From Acanthaster planci (lineage: Eukaryota; Echinodermata; Asteroidea; Valvatida; Acanthasteridae), in NCBI RefSeq assembly GCF_001949145.1, contig NW_019091368.1, positions 372,029 through 436,028 on the forward strand: a DNA stretch of 64,000 bases. The letters run 5' to 3'. The translations under genes and the position numbers were made by a program. The first letter of the stretch is position 1. Each line of letters opens with the position of its first letter. The notes under the pieces were generated by a model. The model was not told the origin of the DNA. It was given only the letters and a program-made list of their open reading frames with translations, and made no database searches. Below are positions 12,292 through 25,100 of this stretch, piece after piece.

Positions 12292-12675
12292 AAGGGTTCT
12301 GAGGGACCCCTTTTTCCTCATGCAATTTTTGTCTGCAGTTTTCTCAGCTATTATACAGTCTACTGCAACCCCCTAAAGTGGTTTTTGAAAAAATTGAATG
12401 TAGGAATATTACTCTCCATTTTGTTTCATGACATCTACTGAAATCAACTTTTATGAATGACAAAGATAACTCAATTTCCGTGTACAATTTTTCTGAACAA
12501 AAAAAGGGAAATTGTTTTGTTTTGAAACACTGGCCAGATCCTTTTTGTTGACCAGGACGGTTTTAGCTTGTACAAGTGCACTTCATTCTATCTTTAAACT
12601 TCAAGCAGTGGCTACTCACAGATATTTTGGTCTGTTTATATTATTACATCAAGAACCTCAGGGGTCCCTTTAACC
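12292..12675. mobile_element. Possible degenerate inverted-repeat element (MITE-like)
   Basis: The left end reads AAGGGTTCTGAGGGACCCCT and the right end, on the opposite strand, AAAGGGACCCCTGAGGTTCT. Both carry AAGGG...TGAGG with insertions or swaps between. The interior is AT-rich and noncoding. The ends also contain their own short palindromes, so the resemblance may be coincidental; no clear target-site duplication was found beyond TTA/TA. Confidence 0.2.
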
Positions 12676-13252
12676 TTTATTTATTGTAAATGAGCTGTTA
12701 TTTTAATGTACTGTAATAATGTAACCCATCGTAGGAGAACTTTGTGGAGAAAATCACAATTTTTTTTTGTTTCAGAGATGAAACTGCATGCGGTTGATGG
12801 CTAAACGCTCGACAAGCTTTGGTTTGCTCTGTTTCTGTACAACAGCATTACTGTCAATGGATTTGTTTGCATCGAGTCACTGTTTGATATTTTTAAGATA
12901 TATGGCATTTTTCTCCTTCTTCGTTGACGAGAATAAATCACCACGAGCTCATCGGACTGGGAGATAAATAGTACCTGACATCTGTCCGGGGAGTTCCCAC
13001 TACTGCCGTTTCAGGAAAGGCCCAATTTCGCAATTGGAGAAATAATTTTGTAGCCTTTTTTAAATGGGAACTTTGTCAGTCCGTCAGAGATAACCAAAAA
13101 ATATGCCCCGTCTGTCATCAAGAGCAGTCAGCCAATTGAAAAGTCGCGTAGGGCTTTACCCCGGCCGCAGTTGATGGATTCATTGGCATACTCGCTGGAC
13201 CCCCCAAAGTTCAGCCGGAGTTCTTACTCTCAAATACCTACCTCGTCCATCT

Positions 13253-13277
13253 TGTGTGTGTGTGTGAGAGAGAGAGA
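13253..13277. repeat. Compound (TG)7(AG)5 microsatellite
   Basis: TG repeats at 13253-13266 run directly into AG repeats ending near 13277. Confidence 0.9.
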
Positions 13278-13930
13278 AGGAGTGTATTAATTCAAACATT
13301 TGGCTTACGCGGCGGAAGAAGGGGCGGATCGGAGGAAATGAGTCTTGATAGCTGACCACCTCCGATAGAGTGATGAAGCTGGGGATTACACCCAAGGGTG
13401 TGGAAGCGGGAAGGGCCCCGATAATAAGCTGGATTTGCTCCCCTGAGTGAGCCGGGGCCCGGGTAGATTCACATGACCTGGTTTACTCCAGTTGTTCCAG
13501 CACGGTTAAAGGATCTGTAATGATCCTTAACTGCGCTGAATCACGTCACGACTAACCTTCTTCGTCGTCTGTTCATTTCATGTACGGCTTGACACAATCA
13601 TTCCAATCACACAGATGTTTCAACACTCTTTCGTCTTCTGTATTGGCTCTGTATTTCGTTTCTTTGTAACGGGTGTCTTTCTATGGCTCCTGCAAAGATT
13701 AACTGGTGTTAATGGGAGTGCTCATAGCTCATGCAGAGTGGAGTACGACCCTCAATCGTTAATTTGTTTCTGATGTTCATGAAAGAAAATACTCATCTGA
13801 GAACAATGAATATCGTGTTTTGAGGGTTTACTTAATTGTTTCAAGCAATGAAATTCTTAAATCACGGGACATTTAGAGGGCATCCTGTAGGAGACTGGCT
13901 GCTTTGTTTTGCAATACGGTCACACGGGGT

Positions 13931-13950
13931 GTTTGTTTGTTTGTTTGTTT
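13931..13950. repeat. (GTTT)5 microsatellite
   Basis: Five perfect GTTT units. Confidence 0.95.
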
Positions 13951-14746
13951 TGACGGTTCATTGGAACAATTTGGGAACGTATTCTATCCTAGTAAGCCAC
14001 AGCAGTACCATGAAAACTGGTCTCTTGTACCAGCGAATGGTCTTACACATTCTCAAAAAGCGTATATCCTACGCACGTGTTTATTATAGATTCGAATTTT
14101 TTTGACACGAGGTTTTTAAATGTATTATTTATGACGGTTTCATTTAACTGACGACTTTTAAGTTATTTAATATCATAAAACACCTGTAAGTTAGGATTTA
14201 CACTGAAGCACCCTGTAAGAGATATTTTGTCCAGTGGTTTTTACCTCTCATGTAAGCTTATATACCTTCCTTGATATTGTTTAGTAGTTAATCAGCTAGA
14301 TTCTGTATTTTTCGTAATTATACTTATGACTGGCTGTTGCGACTGACGATTTGGCATACATGGCCTCTCCTTTATAGTTTCCACATGGTTTTGCTGGTAA
14401 ATGTTTTGTCTTAAACTTGTTGATTCAGCACACAGTCGGCATTGTGTAGAATCTCTGTTCTCGCTTTCAACATCTGATGTCCCGTGACGCAGCGTCACTA
14501 CTTGCATTTTGGTTGCTTCATATTTATGTGCGGTTCTGATTGGGCTGTTTATGTTGTCACTTGTCACCTTGAAACTTTTTTCTTCATCACCACGTAGCGT
14601 TAAAGGTCAGACCCAGGAGACCGGCCAATAAAAATGCAAAAGATACCGTCTAGGATTCCCAGGATAAGAATTTAACAAATATCCATAAAATCTGTCCATA
14701 ATTTGTCAGGAATCGATACCCCGGGCTTGATTGCGCATGCGCAATA

Positions 14747-14756
14747 CCCCCCCCCC
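14747..14756. repeat. C10 homopolymer
   Basis: Ten C following the palindromic GCGCATGCGC (14733-14742). Confidence 0.9.
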
Positions 14757-17700
14757 ATCGATCGACTGTTTCCAAATATTTTGTTCTGTCTAAACTTCGG
14801 TGTTACAATCGCCCCGACCGATCACATGAATTCCCATGCAAGTGTTATTTCGCATGCTACTGAAAACTTTTTGAAAAATTGGAAATCGATAAGCCTTTAT
14901 TGCCTCGATAGAATGGAATAACTTTAGAAGTCCATCCTGTTAGTAGTCTTTCTTATTTTTTTATATCCAGAAATTAAGTTCCCTTCTTCTTGGAAACCAC
15001 TGTCAAGTAGGAGCTTCCTTTTACAAACAGAAACCCTTTCCCCCTTTTGTGCTGAGTAAGAGTGATGCACGTCTGAAATCACCCGCACTTGCTAAATGGC
15101 GTAGAGCCGGCTCCGGCAACCCGGCTGTTAGCACCTGCCTATTTCCGCGGCACCGTTACCCTGCCACACTTCATCACGGCACGAGACTCGGGCTAGAGAC
15201 GCACAGGGCCGGCCGGGGCCGGGAACCCGTTTGCCCGACCCGTTGAAAGCTTCCCCCACCAGTCAGACCGTCTGTTCTCTCTTCATACCAGTGCGGTGTT
15301 TCTTTACACCTTGTTACGTGCGGTACTTGTGGGAACCCGATAGTTGAACGAATTTCATCGAATAAATTGACCCGGCGCCAAAATACCCTACTTTTTAGCA
15401 AATTAGAGGTTGACAGAGACGTAACACTACATATCTGGAGCTGAGCTGTTTCACCAATTATACTGTAAGGGTGCTTCAAAAAGGATCAAAAACTTTATAC
15501 TCTTGTGATAAAGTTGTAAGTTCAGTGAAGTTCTCTGCATATAAAATACTAGTTTCTCGACCGCCCTGGTCAAAGACAGCTAGGCATGGGTCTCATCTCA
15601 TCACTTGAACTTTGTATCAAAGCCTTCTCTCTTTAAAAACGAGCGTGGAAAAACCGACCACCAATTGTTCTCGATTTGAAGATATCCTGCATGGAGAGGG
15701 GGCGGGAAGTTGTTTTGTGGGCTGTCTACCACAATCAACGAGTGGTTTCAATAATCGTCTATAAATGCGTCCTCAAAGCGCCCTCCTCATACGTTCCTCG
15801 TTTCCGGGGGGCCGCTGATAGCTCGTGTTTAGACCCCAACTGATCCAAGATGTTAATACACATGTCCCTACAACCTTGCACAGATTAAGTGCTCTTCGAT
15901 CCCAGCCAGGCTGGATTCATTTCCCATGTGTTTGCCGCGGAGGCCTCTCATCGAGGCCCCATTTCCCGCCGACATCTCCCCCCGCGTGGATTTGTTTACC
16001 CCTTCCCGCCTAATCCCGAGGAAAGCGGCCTGAGGTAATGTTACCCTATGTTATCCGCTGCCCTTTCTGAGTTGGGAACTGGCTGAGCCCCACGGAAATG
16101 AAGAGGGTAGACGGTTTCCCCCCTGACAAAGCCCCTTGCTGCTTGGCCGATGACTTCATTTAGCCGTTTCTGCGATCGATACTTGTTGATGTACAGGCGC
16201 GTGAAACTCTTGCGTGGGCCTGTTATTGATAAGGGGGCCGCAGGATTGTGTCTGGATGGTAGTGAGACAGGTAACGGTCTATTTTTAGAAACCCCGTTGT
16301 CTTACAGTTGGAGAGGGTATGGGGATTAGCTAAATTCTGTGGAGCAATTTCAAAACACGCGTAACTGAAGACAGGTGCACAATCACGTTGAAATTTAGAC
16401 CGAAAGGGTCTGGATTGAGATGGTGCACTTGCACGCATGGAAACCCTATTATTACTGACACATGTATCACTGATGAGGCTTCATCCCTAGAAATGCAATC
16501 GCTCTAAAATCGCACTCTTCTGGGAATCGAATTTTGTCATAAGACAAAACAGAATAATTAGTCTACATGGAAACAGGCCTGGAAATTAATGGACCGTCGG
16601 CAGAGTTTCTTAATAGATTGTATTTATTTCGTCAACCTACAACTCTAACCGATACAACTCCACTTCGTTCCAGCACCTACGTGCCATTATAGTAGGTTTT
16701 GCAGGTGCTTCGTCTCACACACAGAAGTTGCCCTACTTTCTTTGTCGGCTCCTTATATGGGAGAGAGCGCTCGAGACAAAATTCCAGGGTTCTATTTTCT
16801 CGACCTCTTGGTTGGGTCGACACGGCTAGTGTACTACCCTGCTGTTTTTGCGCCGCCTGTTGTTCACCTGAAGCAGGCTGAACGAAACTGGGTGTCAAAG
16901 CCATCGTCCCCGGCGCGCGGAGATGTTTTGACGGGTGGGTCGACAGACAGGTGGGGGAGGGGATTACAACTTCCCGGCCCTGACTGTATTTCCAATTGCT
17001 CTCCTGCAGACATTTCGTGTGTTTGGATTTGAAACGAAGCCCGTATCCCAGGTGTGTTGTGCGAACGTCTGCAGCAAAAATAACCGGAACTGTGTCGCTG
17101 GAATGTAAAAACACTCAGCAACTCGAACATTAATTCGGAAGCATTTAGAGTTAGATTCCAGAGAAAGATTTGAAAATTTTGACAGAGTGTAATCGCCGAT
17201 TGCCTTTTTGACCTTGCAGGCCTACTCGGCTGGAAATGAATTTGAAATGTGTTTCCTGACCAGTAATAACAAGAAAATGTGAGTGAGTAGGTTATAAGCT
17301 GCATTGAGTGCTGAGGGATAGAGTAAATGTGAAAAAAAGACGGCACCCTAAATTTTGTCAAGATGAGCAGTTTATATTTTATCGTGGTGTGAGCCTGGTT
17401 CGTGTAGGCTGTATTCATATCGAAGGAACAGTAGAATTGTGAGGTTACTGAACTGAAATCCTGTCCTCAGGTAGGTTCAAATCTTCGATGACAAATGGCA
17501 AGAACTGAATGTGAAAAGAGAGAGCTGTTTGAAAGCGTGCTTGGTTTTTCCTCTTCCGCATCAGAACCATCTCAACGCAGGAGAACCCGAGTGACAGCCA
17601 AGCTGGTTATAATAGCGCCCTCAATATTGTGGCTGGAGTTCATTCGCCAGTAGCCGGTTCGTTGGTGTGAGACTCGATGCACTTGATGAGTGTGATGGGA

Positions 17701-18139
17701 CGAGCTTCTCGGCTGCAAGAATTATCCTTTTCTAGAGGCATTCAGCCGGTGCCGTTACATGCTCTCGCGTGGAAAACCATCCAGTGAAATTTCATCAGCG
17801 GGACATCAGTCGTTTTTCTGTCAATGCAAAATGTAATGGCTGGCGTGATAGATGACATTCATTATACTTTGGCTCCGGTGTCAAGATGGACAATCGTAAT
17901 TTTAAGTGACACCGCCGAAGAAATATTTCCTTGCCTATTATAATCACGATGGATAACAAGAACATAATCGCCCCAAAGTTCCGAAACACAAATAAGTCAT
18001 TTATAATCCATCCCGGGGGAGCTGTTGGAACTCAAGGGGCGTGCATAGGTGTGCAAGAAAGGAGAGATTTTTTTCTCCCTGCAGATGTGGTTGGCATTGT
18101 AATCAAAGACAGCGAAGTTAAGACCGCGCATTCATCTTG

Positions 18140-18680
18140 ATCATTGCGAATGTAACTCTATTTTCCTTGGTGGCAACCGTTGCCCAGGCACCGTCCGTCG
18201 GGCGACTCTGCTCTTTAACCCCGATTGCAAGGCCCCGGAGGAGCGCCGGTTTCAAGTGAACCGGGCAAACTAGACAGAGAAATAAATCAAGCCGAAGAGC
18301 TGTCCAACGCGATACCGACCGTCAGATTTGGGTTGACGGATAACCATATTTGCAGAAATCCCCCGACGGCCGGAGAAAACTTGCGGTTCGGGGTCAGTTC
18401 CAAATGTAACTTTTTGGGGGTGGATTCTATATCATTCTCCTCCAAATGCCTCAAAATCCTGGCACCGCCGCGTACCCAGGGACACGAGTGACGAAGGTGA
18501 AATGGACGAACTGATCCCGCGCGGCCCCGCTGAACGTGAAGCATAGCCGCGCGGGGCCGCGCCGGCGTCTCGACATCGACCCACCGGCCCCTGTTAGAAC
18601 GGATACCCCTCCTCTGTGTTCTCATGGGCAGCGCAGGCATGACCAAGTTCCGCTAGGCGTTCGCCGATCGGGACTGGAGG
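18140..18680. other. GC/CpG-rich island with RFX-like palindrome; candidate regulatory element
   Basis: GGCAAC-C-GTTGCC at 18172-18184 is a perfect inverted palindrome, and GTTGCCCAGGCACC (18179-18192) is one base away from an RFX X-box pair. The island is CpG-rich and non-repetitive. Open frames on both strands (119 codons at 18287-18646 -) have no recognisable motif. Confidence 0.35.
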
Positions 18681-18689
18681 GGATCCCAT

Positions 18690-21100
18690 CCTACCTCTCT
18701 GTCCAACCCCCTTTAGACAACGGCGTTATGATATATATCGCTCTTTTTTTACGATGCCACCTATCGATCTTAAAGTTTGGCATTTTGTGACCCAGAAAAA
18801 GGGAGCGTTCCATAATATTCATGTTACTGTCAGGACAATTGACTTTTCATAATTCACGTGTTCAGTAGGTCAGCATGTGTGTTAACCCACGTAGTGAACT
18901 TGTTTGACGTATACACTATAGGGGGCAGCACCGACGAATGCCTCCTGAAAAGAATTTAAAAATGATTTAAAATCCCGAGCATGAAACTTGTAACTGTAAG
19001 TCAGAATGTTAACCATAAAGAGCATCATTCCTGTGCTTTCGTCTATTGAAACGTACTCTGTATAATTATCAATGACTAATCCAATCTGAAGGATAAAAAT
19101 TGATATGAAAGTTGTGGATGAACTTGGATAACAAACATAAAAGATATTACACTGTTCAGCTATCACACCACTGTTCTGCACTTAGAACAAAGTTGGGAAA
19201 ACTCGTGGAAGCGCATTATGATCATATTTATATTTAGCAACACAATTTGGAAACTTATCAACAGCAACTTATAGCCTGATAATCATCAATAACAGATCAT
19301 CGCACCCAAGATGCTCACCAGATTTTCATATTAAAATGAGAGACTGAGAGACTGTTATTCTACATTTTATTTTACGTGGATACGTACGATACAAATAATC
19401 GATCGTTCGGGGGGATCGATTGCGGTCTGATTCAAAATCTGGTCAGTAAAAGGCAGTGCTAACATTTAGGAAAACAATCTCACTGATACTACAAATAAGT
19501 CAGTGAAAGTTAACACGTCAAGATTTAAAAAATACATAATTTTGAAAACGATGCAAAAATGAAAGGTTCTAATTCTTATATTTTAGTTTGCACGGATACG
19601 TACATGAACGACATCAACTGAAATAGTGCCGGGTACCCATGGACCACTTGCAAACCAGCTTGCCGAATCAGTTACGTAGAAAGATCGCTTAAACACCGCT
19701 TCTGGCAACTGCACTCAGGTGTTAATTTCATTGACGACATTAATACTTTGCAAGTTCATGACATGCGTACTAAACGGTTACGGATTATGGAACAATTCTG
19801 CATTTTGACCCTCCTAAGGTGTAAACATCACTTATTGCCTTTTTGCTAAAAAAACAGCTTGGTTGTCATCCATAAAGGCGAATCAAGAAGCAAAGTTTCA
19901 AGGGAGCTAGAAGGCTTGTCAAAACGTGTTTCTACATAGTTGCAATTGGGGGCTTACTATGAAGCATCTAACGATATAGCAGTACCATTGCTCGCCCTCT
20001 TTCCGCCATTCGAAGGGGATTAGAACCTGAAGAACACAAACAAACAAACACGAGAGGCTGATGTACCTATGTCTCCGGATTTCTATTTCTAATTCGATTC
20101 TATAGTCATGTAGAAAGATCGCGAATTAATCGCCAAGACAGTTATCGAAACCGATAGCAGATATCAGTCAATAGTTTTCAATGGGGGAGATAAGGTTTCA
20201 GTGTCGCTTACTTGTTTATTTGATCGACTGAATGAATGATTGATTACTTGATCGATCGGTCGTTCGACATACCACTGACTGCTTTGTTCCTTGTAATCTT
20301 ACATTATATTCATATCCATATTTGATGTTTAAACGATTCCAAATAGTCTTTGATTGTACACATATTCACATACACTAATTTGTGTAAATTCATCACTATT
20401 GGATCAATGAAGAATCCCCATATCTTTTGCGTACGTCTCGCTGTTGATTTTCCTCTTGAAATTTACCTTTTGTGCAGTGTTGCACCTCTGCAGCGGGGGC
20501 GTCAGGATCCTCCGTTTGTGGCATCATACCGCCCTCTTTCGGTTTCATGTACCACTCGGCAACATGCGCGCTGCCAAGTCGCGTAAGGCATGTTTACATG
20601 CGCGGTCCTCTTGTCGAAAACCTGTAGTGTATGCCAACGCTATCAATTCATGAAATGGGTAGTTGAAAATTCCCAAGGGGTACCTCTCACAGTTGAGTGT
20701 ACATGTGCTTGAACACTTGCGAGAGAAATTGTCAATAAGTGCTTTTCATATCTGATTGTATCTGGAATATAGAAACTGAGGGCTGCGTTGTCTTGTTCCT
20801 TCTTACCAAAGGTTGTCTGCAATGTGACAGGAAAATGTGACCGCACGCAACTTCGTAAGGATGAGTCTTACTTTTTTTTGACATGACAGGCGACTGATTT
20901 GGTGCTGGTAGTCCTAATATCATCCTCGTCGCTGTGATCAACGATCATTTGCACATCATCTCCAGTATCTTCAACAACTACACTTTGACCTCCCTTATCT
21001 ATCAGACTTCACGAACTTCAAATCGTCGTCTTCGGTCCCACTGTTGCTATTTTAATAGGTTATCATTATGAAACTCCCCATCCTCACTACACACCGTGCA
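18690..21100. other. Intergenic, AT-rich, no gene recognised
   Basis: Low-GC DNA without promising frames. An 8-bp inverted repeat AATCGATC/GATCGATT lies at about 19399-19424, and GATCGATC-rich sequence at 20220-20262. The rest shows nothing. Confidence 0.55.
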
Positions 21101-21110
21101 TACACGATCG

Positions 21111-21610
21111 GCACTACCATCATCACCATCGAGACTGAACACTCATGTAGTCATTATGTCACCCATCATTATCTGTCATCATTTTTGCTGGAACTATCGT
21201 TGTCGAGACCGTGACGGGTCCATCTTAAGTCATTCGGTCCCATGTAGGACTGAAATTGGATCGTGGTGAGGACGTTCCTTTCTCATTATACATCTCCGGT
21301 TGTTTGTGACCGGACCTCCTGATATGACCTGTGATTTGACTTTTGGTTGAATTGGTGTTTGTAATGGAATCAAGTTCAACATAATGGCGGCCATCATTCC
21401 AATCAGCATCATCACAATCATTACCATAATAACCACCAAGACTGAAATCACAGTGATCATTTACCAAGTACATCCATTTCACCGCCGTACAAATCTCCAC
21501 CACAGTAACTCTCATGATCATCGTAGTCATCGCCATCAGTTTAATCATCAGTGTCTCCATCACTATGGTTCACAACCATTGCCACCATATCACTACCAGT
21601 TTATCGCTGC
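21111..21610. repeat. Degenerate CAT/ATC trinucleotide-rich tract
   Basis: Dense imperfect CAT, ATC and ACC triplets (for example CATCATCACCATC at 21119-21131 and many around 21395-21610) create low-complexity frames rich in Ile, Thr and His on one strand and Met and Asp on the other. These frames (to 157 codons) are artefacts of the repeat. Confidence 0.6.
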
Positions 21611-22011
21611 CAGCATCGCGAATTCCCAACCATTGAAAAAAAAACCAAAGAAAGGCGAAACGTTTGTTACATGTACACTGTCTTTCCGAATTGTATGCCC
21701 GCACATGCAAAGGCACTTTATCTCATATCCTCAACGAAAACAAATATTACCTGTTTACGTTATACAACACTTGAGGACGAGCAACTTTGCAGGCAGCCTA
21801 TGGATCGAGATACCTGGATATTTTAATAATTTGTTGATACTAAAGGACAGTTTATAAAAACAAAGTGTCCTGGTCTGGCTGATTCATTCTTGCGTAAGAA
21901 CAACAACATTTTCAGAAGGCAAATTTATTTAGCAAGATAGTCATTCACATGCAAATAAAACGTGGACTACGTTGTAGCACAAACTGAGCAGCCAGGAGTT
22001 ATTGTTATCAC

Positions 22012-22121
22012 TATGAAGGTGACAATGATGAGGCGCCCGGGCGATGACCGAAATGACAATGACGGACGTAATGGTGGCTAGCGTGGAAAGGAGGTTGATG
22101 ACGGGAACGATGGTGATGCAA
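22012..22121. repeat. Degenerate GAT/ATG trinucleotide-rich tract
   Basis: Imperfect GATGA, GTGAC and ATGAC triplets of the same composition as 21111-21610 but on the opposite strand, so the two blocks are loosely inverted relative to each other. Confidence 0.5.
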
Positions 22122-25100
22122 GAATGGGAGTCTTTCCCTTAAGTAAAAAGAACTTGAAAAGAAACTCAGGAATTCTGGCATCTCTACGCAGTCAGTCACA
22201 CTGGATCTAAAAAATAATCCTTGGCATCGTTACTTTGAAAGCTATTATGTACATGCATGTTCGCGATGCTTGTGCAGGTACGTGTATATGTAAGCGTAGA
22301 CACGTAACTCACCCATGTAAAAAGGTCACGATTCGTCTGAGCACAGGTAAAAGAGCAGGAGTTTATCTGGGACTGCTGTTGCAACACCCCCCCTTGACTA
22401 TTTTGTCCATTTACAGACATTTCGAAACTATCCCGAAATTTCGGTTTGATGTCACCGTGACAATAACTCTCACTTCCCGGTTCAACGATGACACAGTGGA
22501 CAAAGCCATTAGATGTTTTGATATCTTTATTTCAAAATTATGTTATCCCCTGTGCTTCACGTGTAAGGTCTGCTACAGAGAAGGAGGCGAGTGGGAGTGA
22601 CTGAGGGCACAGTTAAGGGGGAGGGGTGGAAATCACTGTCGATGGCTTGAAGTATCGACTCGGATTCCCGTCAGACTCGAGATGCAGTTTGGTTTGAGAC
22701 TTATGGGAAAACAACTCCGGCTCAGACTTGAATATCTAGGACTTGTCGAAATTCCCAAAATTTGTTGGGATAAATACCAGAGAAAAGAAGGTACCTCCGA
22801 CTTTCTTGTGCTAAGACAAACCTCTTAGCTTCCATATTAATATTAATATAATGTTTTGTCATTCAAAGTATCAGCATAATTATGATGATAGAAAAAAAGG
22901 CAGACATGCCAGGTCACATTGTCGATAAAGTACGCCACAAAAAAGATATGCGCGTACCATGACGTCAGATAGGCTTGAAAAAAAACGGCTTAAGAAAAAC
23001 TAACTTATGATTTGACTCGAGTTTTACAAAACAACTTGGTCTTATCACTGAAAAAAGTGGGGGAATTCTCTTCAATTATCAATTCAGTGACACAAATTGG
23101 TAATTATTTAACTGGTAAAGAAGTTGAACGAAGGGATGGAGTGGAACGGCAGTGGTGAAACCGTCATACGCGGACAGAATTTAAGTGATGGACACAGTGT
23201 CTGTAAATTGTGATTCATATCATTCAGTGCTTTCCATATATAATCATCTGATATGCTTATGGCTGTGAAAGTTGGCTGCATACAGTGGCCAGACGCAGGT
23301 CAACCAATGGTTAATGAGGTACCACTTCTTGCGGGAACAGCGTGTTTTTTTCTCTTCTGTCGTGTAAAATTTACAGTTTGTTTTGTTATGTTGGATTCTT
23401 TGGGTGGAGTGAAAGGATCGCTTAACCTAAGCTCGTTTTTCCTAAGCGAGGGGAGTGGATCGGCTGAATGGTTGCAGCCGGGGCAGGCTCATTTGGGCCA
23501 GTGGGCAAAGTTTACTTTCTGTCAAGGCAGAGAATAACCGACACCGGGCAGGCACAATGTTCAACTTGATGGACGTGCGATCCCATGACCGGATAATAAG
23601 TCCACAGACGGCAGACGATTTTTTTCTTCACTCCGTTCCTCATGGAAGTCTTGTGTTGTTGTTTTTTTTTTGGTGGTGTTCTGGAGGTAAGGGCTACGGC
23701 CCGGTTTCCCTGTCTAGCTGTCCGCTGAGTGTCTGTCAAACGGTAGGGGCCTTTTCTATTTCAGCTCCAATAAGGACTAGCCCTTAGGCCGTCGTCTTTG
23801 TCCGCTCTCCGGTCCCTTAGCTGTGCGCAATTCTACACCAGAGATCGCCGTCGGCTATTCACATTAGGCTATATCGCTGGGTTCCAGCTCTGCCTGTTCC
23901 TTTATGGATTTTTTTTAACCGTCTCCGCTACACCGGGAGAGATCCAACATTACCGTCAACAAACCTACCTCGGTTTATTGCAATATCAGTGAGGAAACCC
24001 GGGTGATAAAAAAGGGAACAAATTTTCCAGACCGGGATTTACAACCGCCTTTTTTTTTCTTCTTTATTTTTTTTCCATCTCTCCAGCACCTTTTTTTCGT
24101 ATTATTTTCCCGCGATGAATCTGGCGAGATGGAAGCTCGCTTGAAACCCGATCCAATGCTACCTGCATATGAAATTTCTGGCGCAGCGCATAAAATGAAA
24201 TTGTGTCCGCACATCGACAGATAGAAGACGGTGGAAGTGATGAATTATGGTCCGCGGATGGCCAACCAAACATGGAGGGTTGGGATCGGATATTGCGGCC
24301 AAATGTTGACATGGATTTATTCCTCATCGCCAAAAAGCAACAACACCTACCCTCACCCTGCGCTCGAGATGTTTTGCTTTCAGAAAATTCATATGTGTGG
24401 GTTGTATATATTTGGCTGCCCTCTCTTTTAACATTCTCACCCCTAGCTCGTATACAGTTACCTTCAACCACAATACTCCTCCCCCCGAGACGCAGGACAC
24501 ACTCCTAGATACACGTGAATACAAAACAAAATCGATGGATAAGTAAAATATGTACAGAGCATTACTAATCATGGTTATCCATAACACAACTGGATGAATT
24601 AATATGTTTAAATGTTTTCGTATATTTCTCGCATTGTCTTCACTTTCAATTTTAATCTGAAACCGACTCCTACTGAATTGGAAATCGTGAAAAAAAAACT
24701 GTTCACTGGACACTTTGCAACTGTTGAGTTTTTACTAAATGAAACCAAAAATAAAACAAAGATAATACTAAATAATAATAAAACCGAGGGCCGAGACAGA
24801 ATACTGATGAACTCAATGGAAAGACAAATCATTTTAACAAATCTCATTCCTATACACACTCAAACCAATGCGCCGTATGGACTAATAAATTTTTTCACCT
24901 GTGGTTTCATCGCAAACCGACGTAGATTTATGAACACTGCATGCTCCGTTTTTCTCCCAAGACCTCATAAGACTTCATTTGCTTCCAGTGAACAAAACTC
25001 AAAGCCACGAATGCAGAGTCGCGTTACCACTCAGCCATTCAGCTTTCTGGGTTTCTTTCGGATAGACGTAAATATTCAATTTGCTGAAACTCTCCTCTAC

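Larger units (their letters stand above)
12680..18130. other. Intergenic, no gene recognised
   Basis: Alternates AT-rich DNA with GC-richer patches (13130-13480, 15050-15250, 15780-16100, 16740-17000). Open frames of up to 184 codons (16864-17418 -) show no motif. It includes a TG/AG microsatellite, a GTTT repeat and a C10 run, listed separately. 12776-12940 has an acceptor-like tract and an AATAAA but only eight codons. Confidence 0.5.

Noticed and set aside
12776-12937. Terminal-exon look-alike: T-rich tract, CAG, short ATG frame, AATAAA
   Set aside because: Only eight codons, and AATAAA is common in this AT-rich stretch.
17098-17108. TGGAATGTAAA, the seed region of miR-1
   Set aside because: The rest of the mature sequence differs and no complementary hairpin arm was seen nearby.
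16864-17418. 184-codon - strand frame
   Set aside because: No motif and AT-biased peptide; overlaps a 145-codon frame in another reading frame of the same strand, as expected by chance.
21225-21857. Met/Ile/His-rich frames
   Set aside because: Produced by degenerate CAT/ATG triplets, not by a gene.
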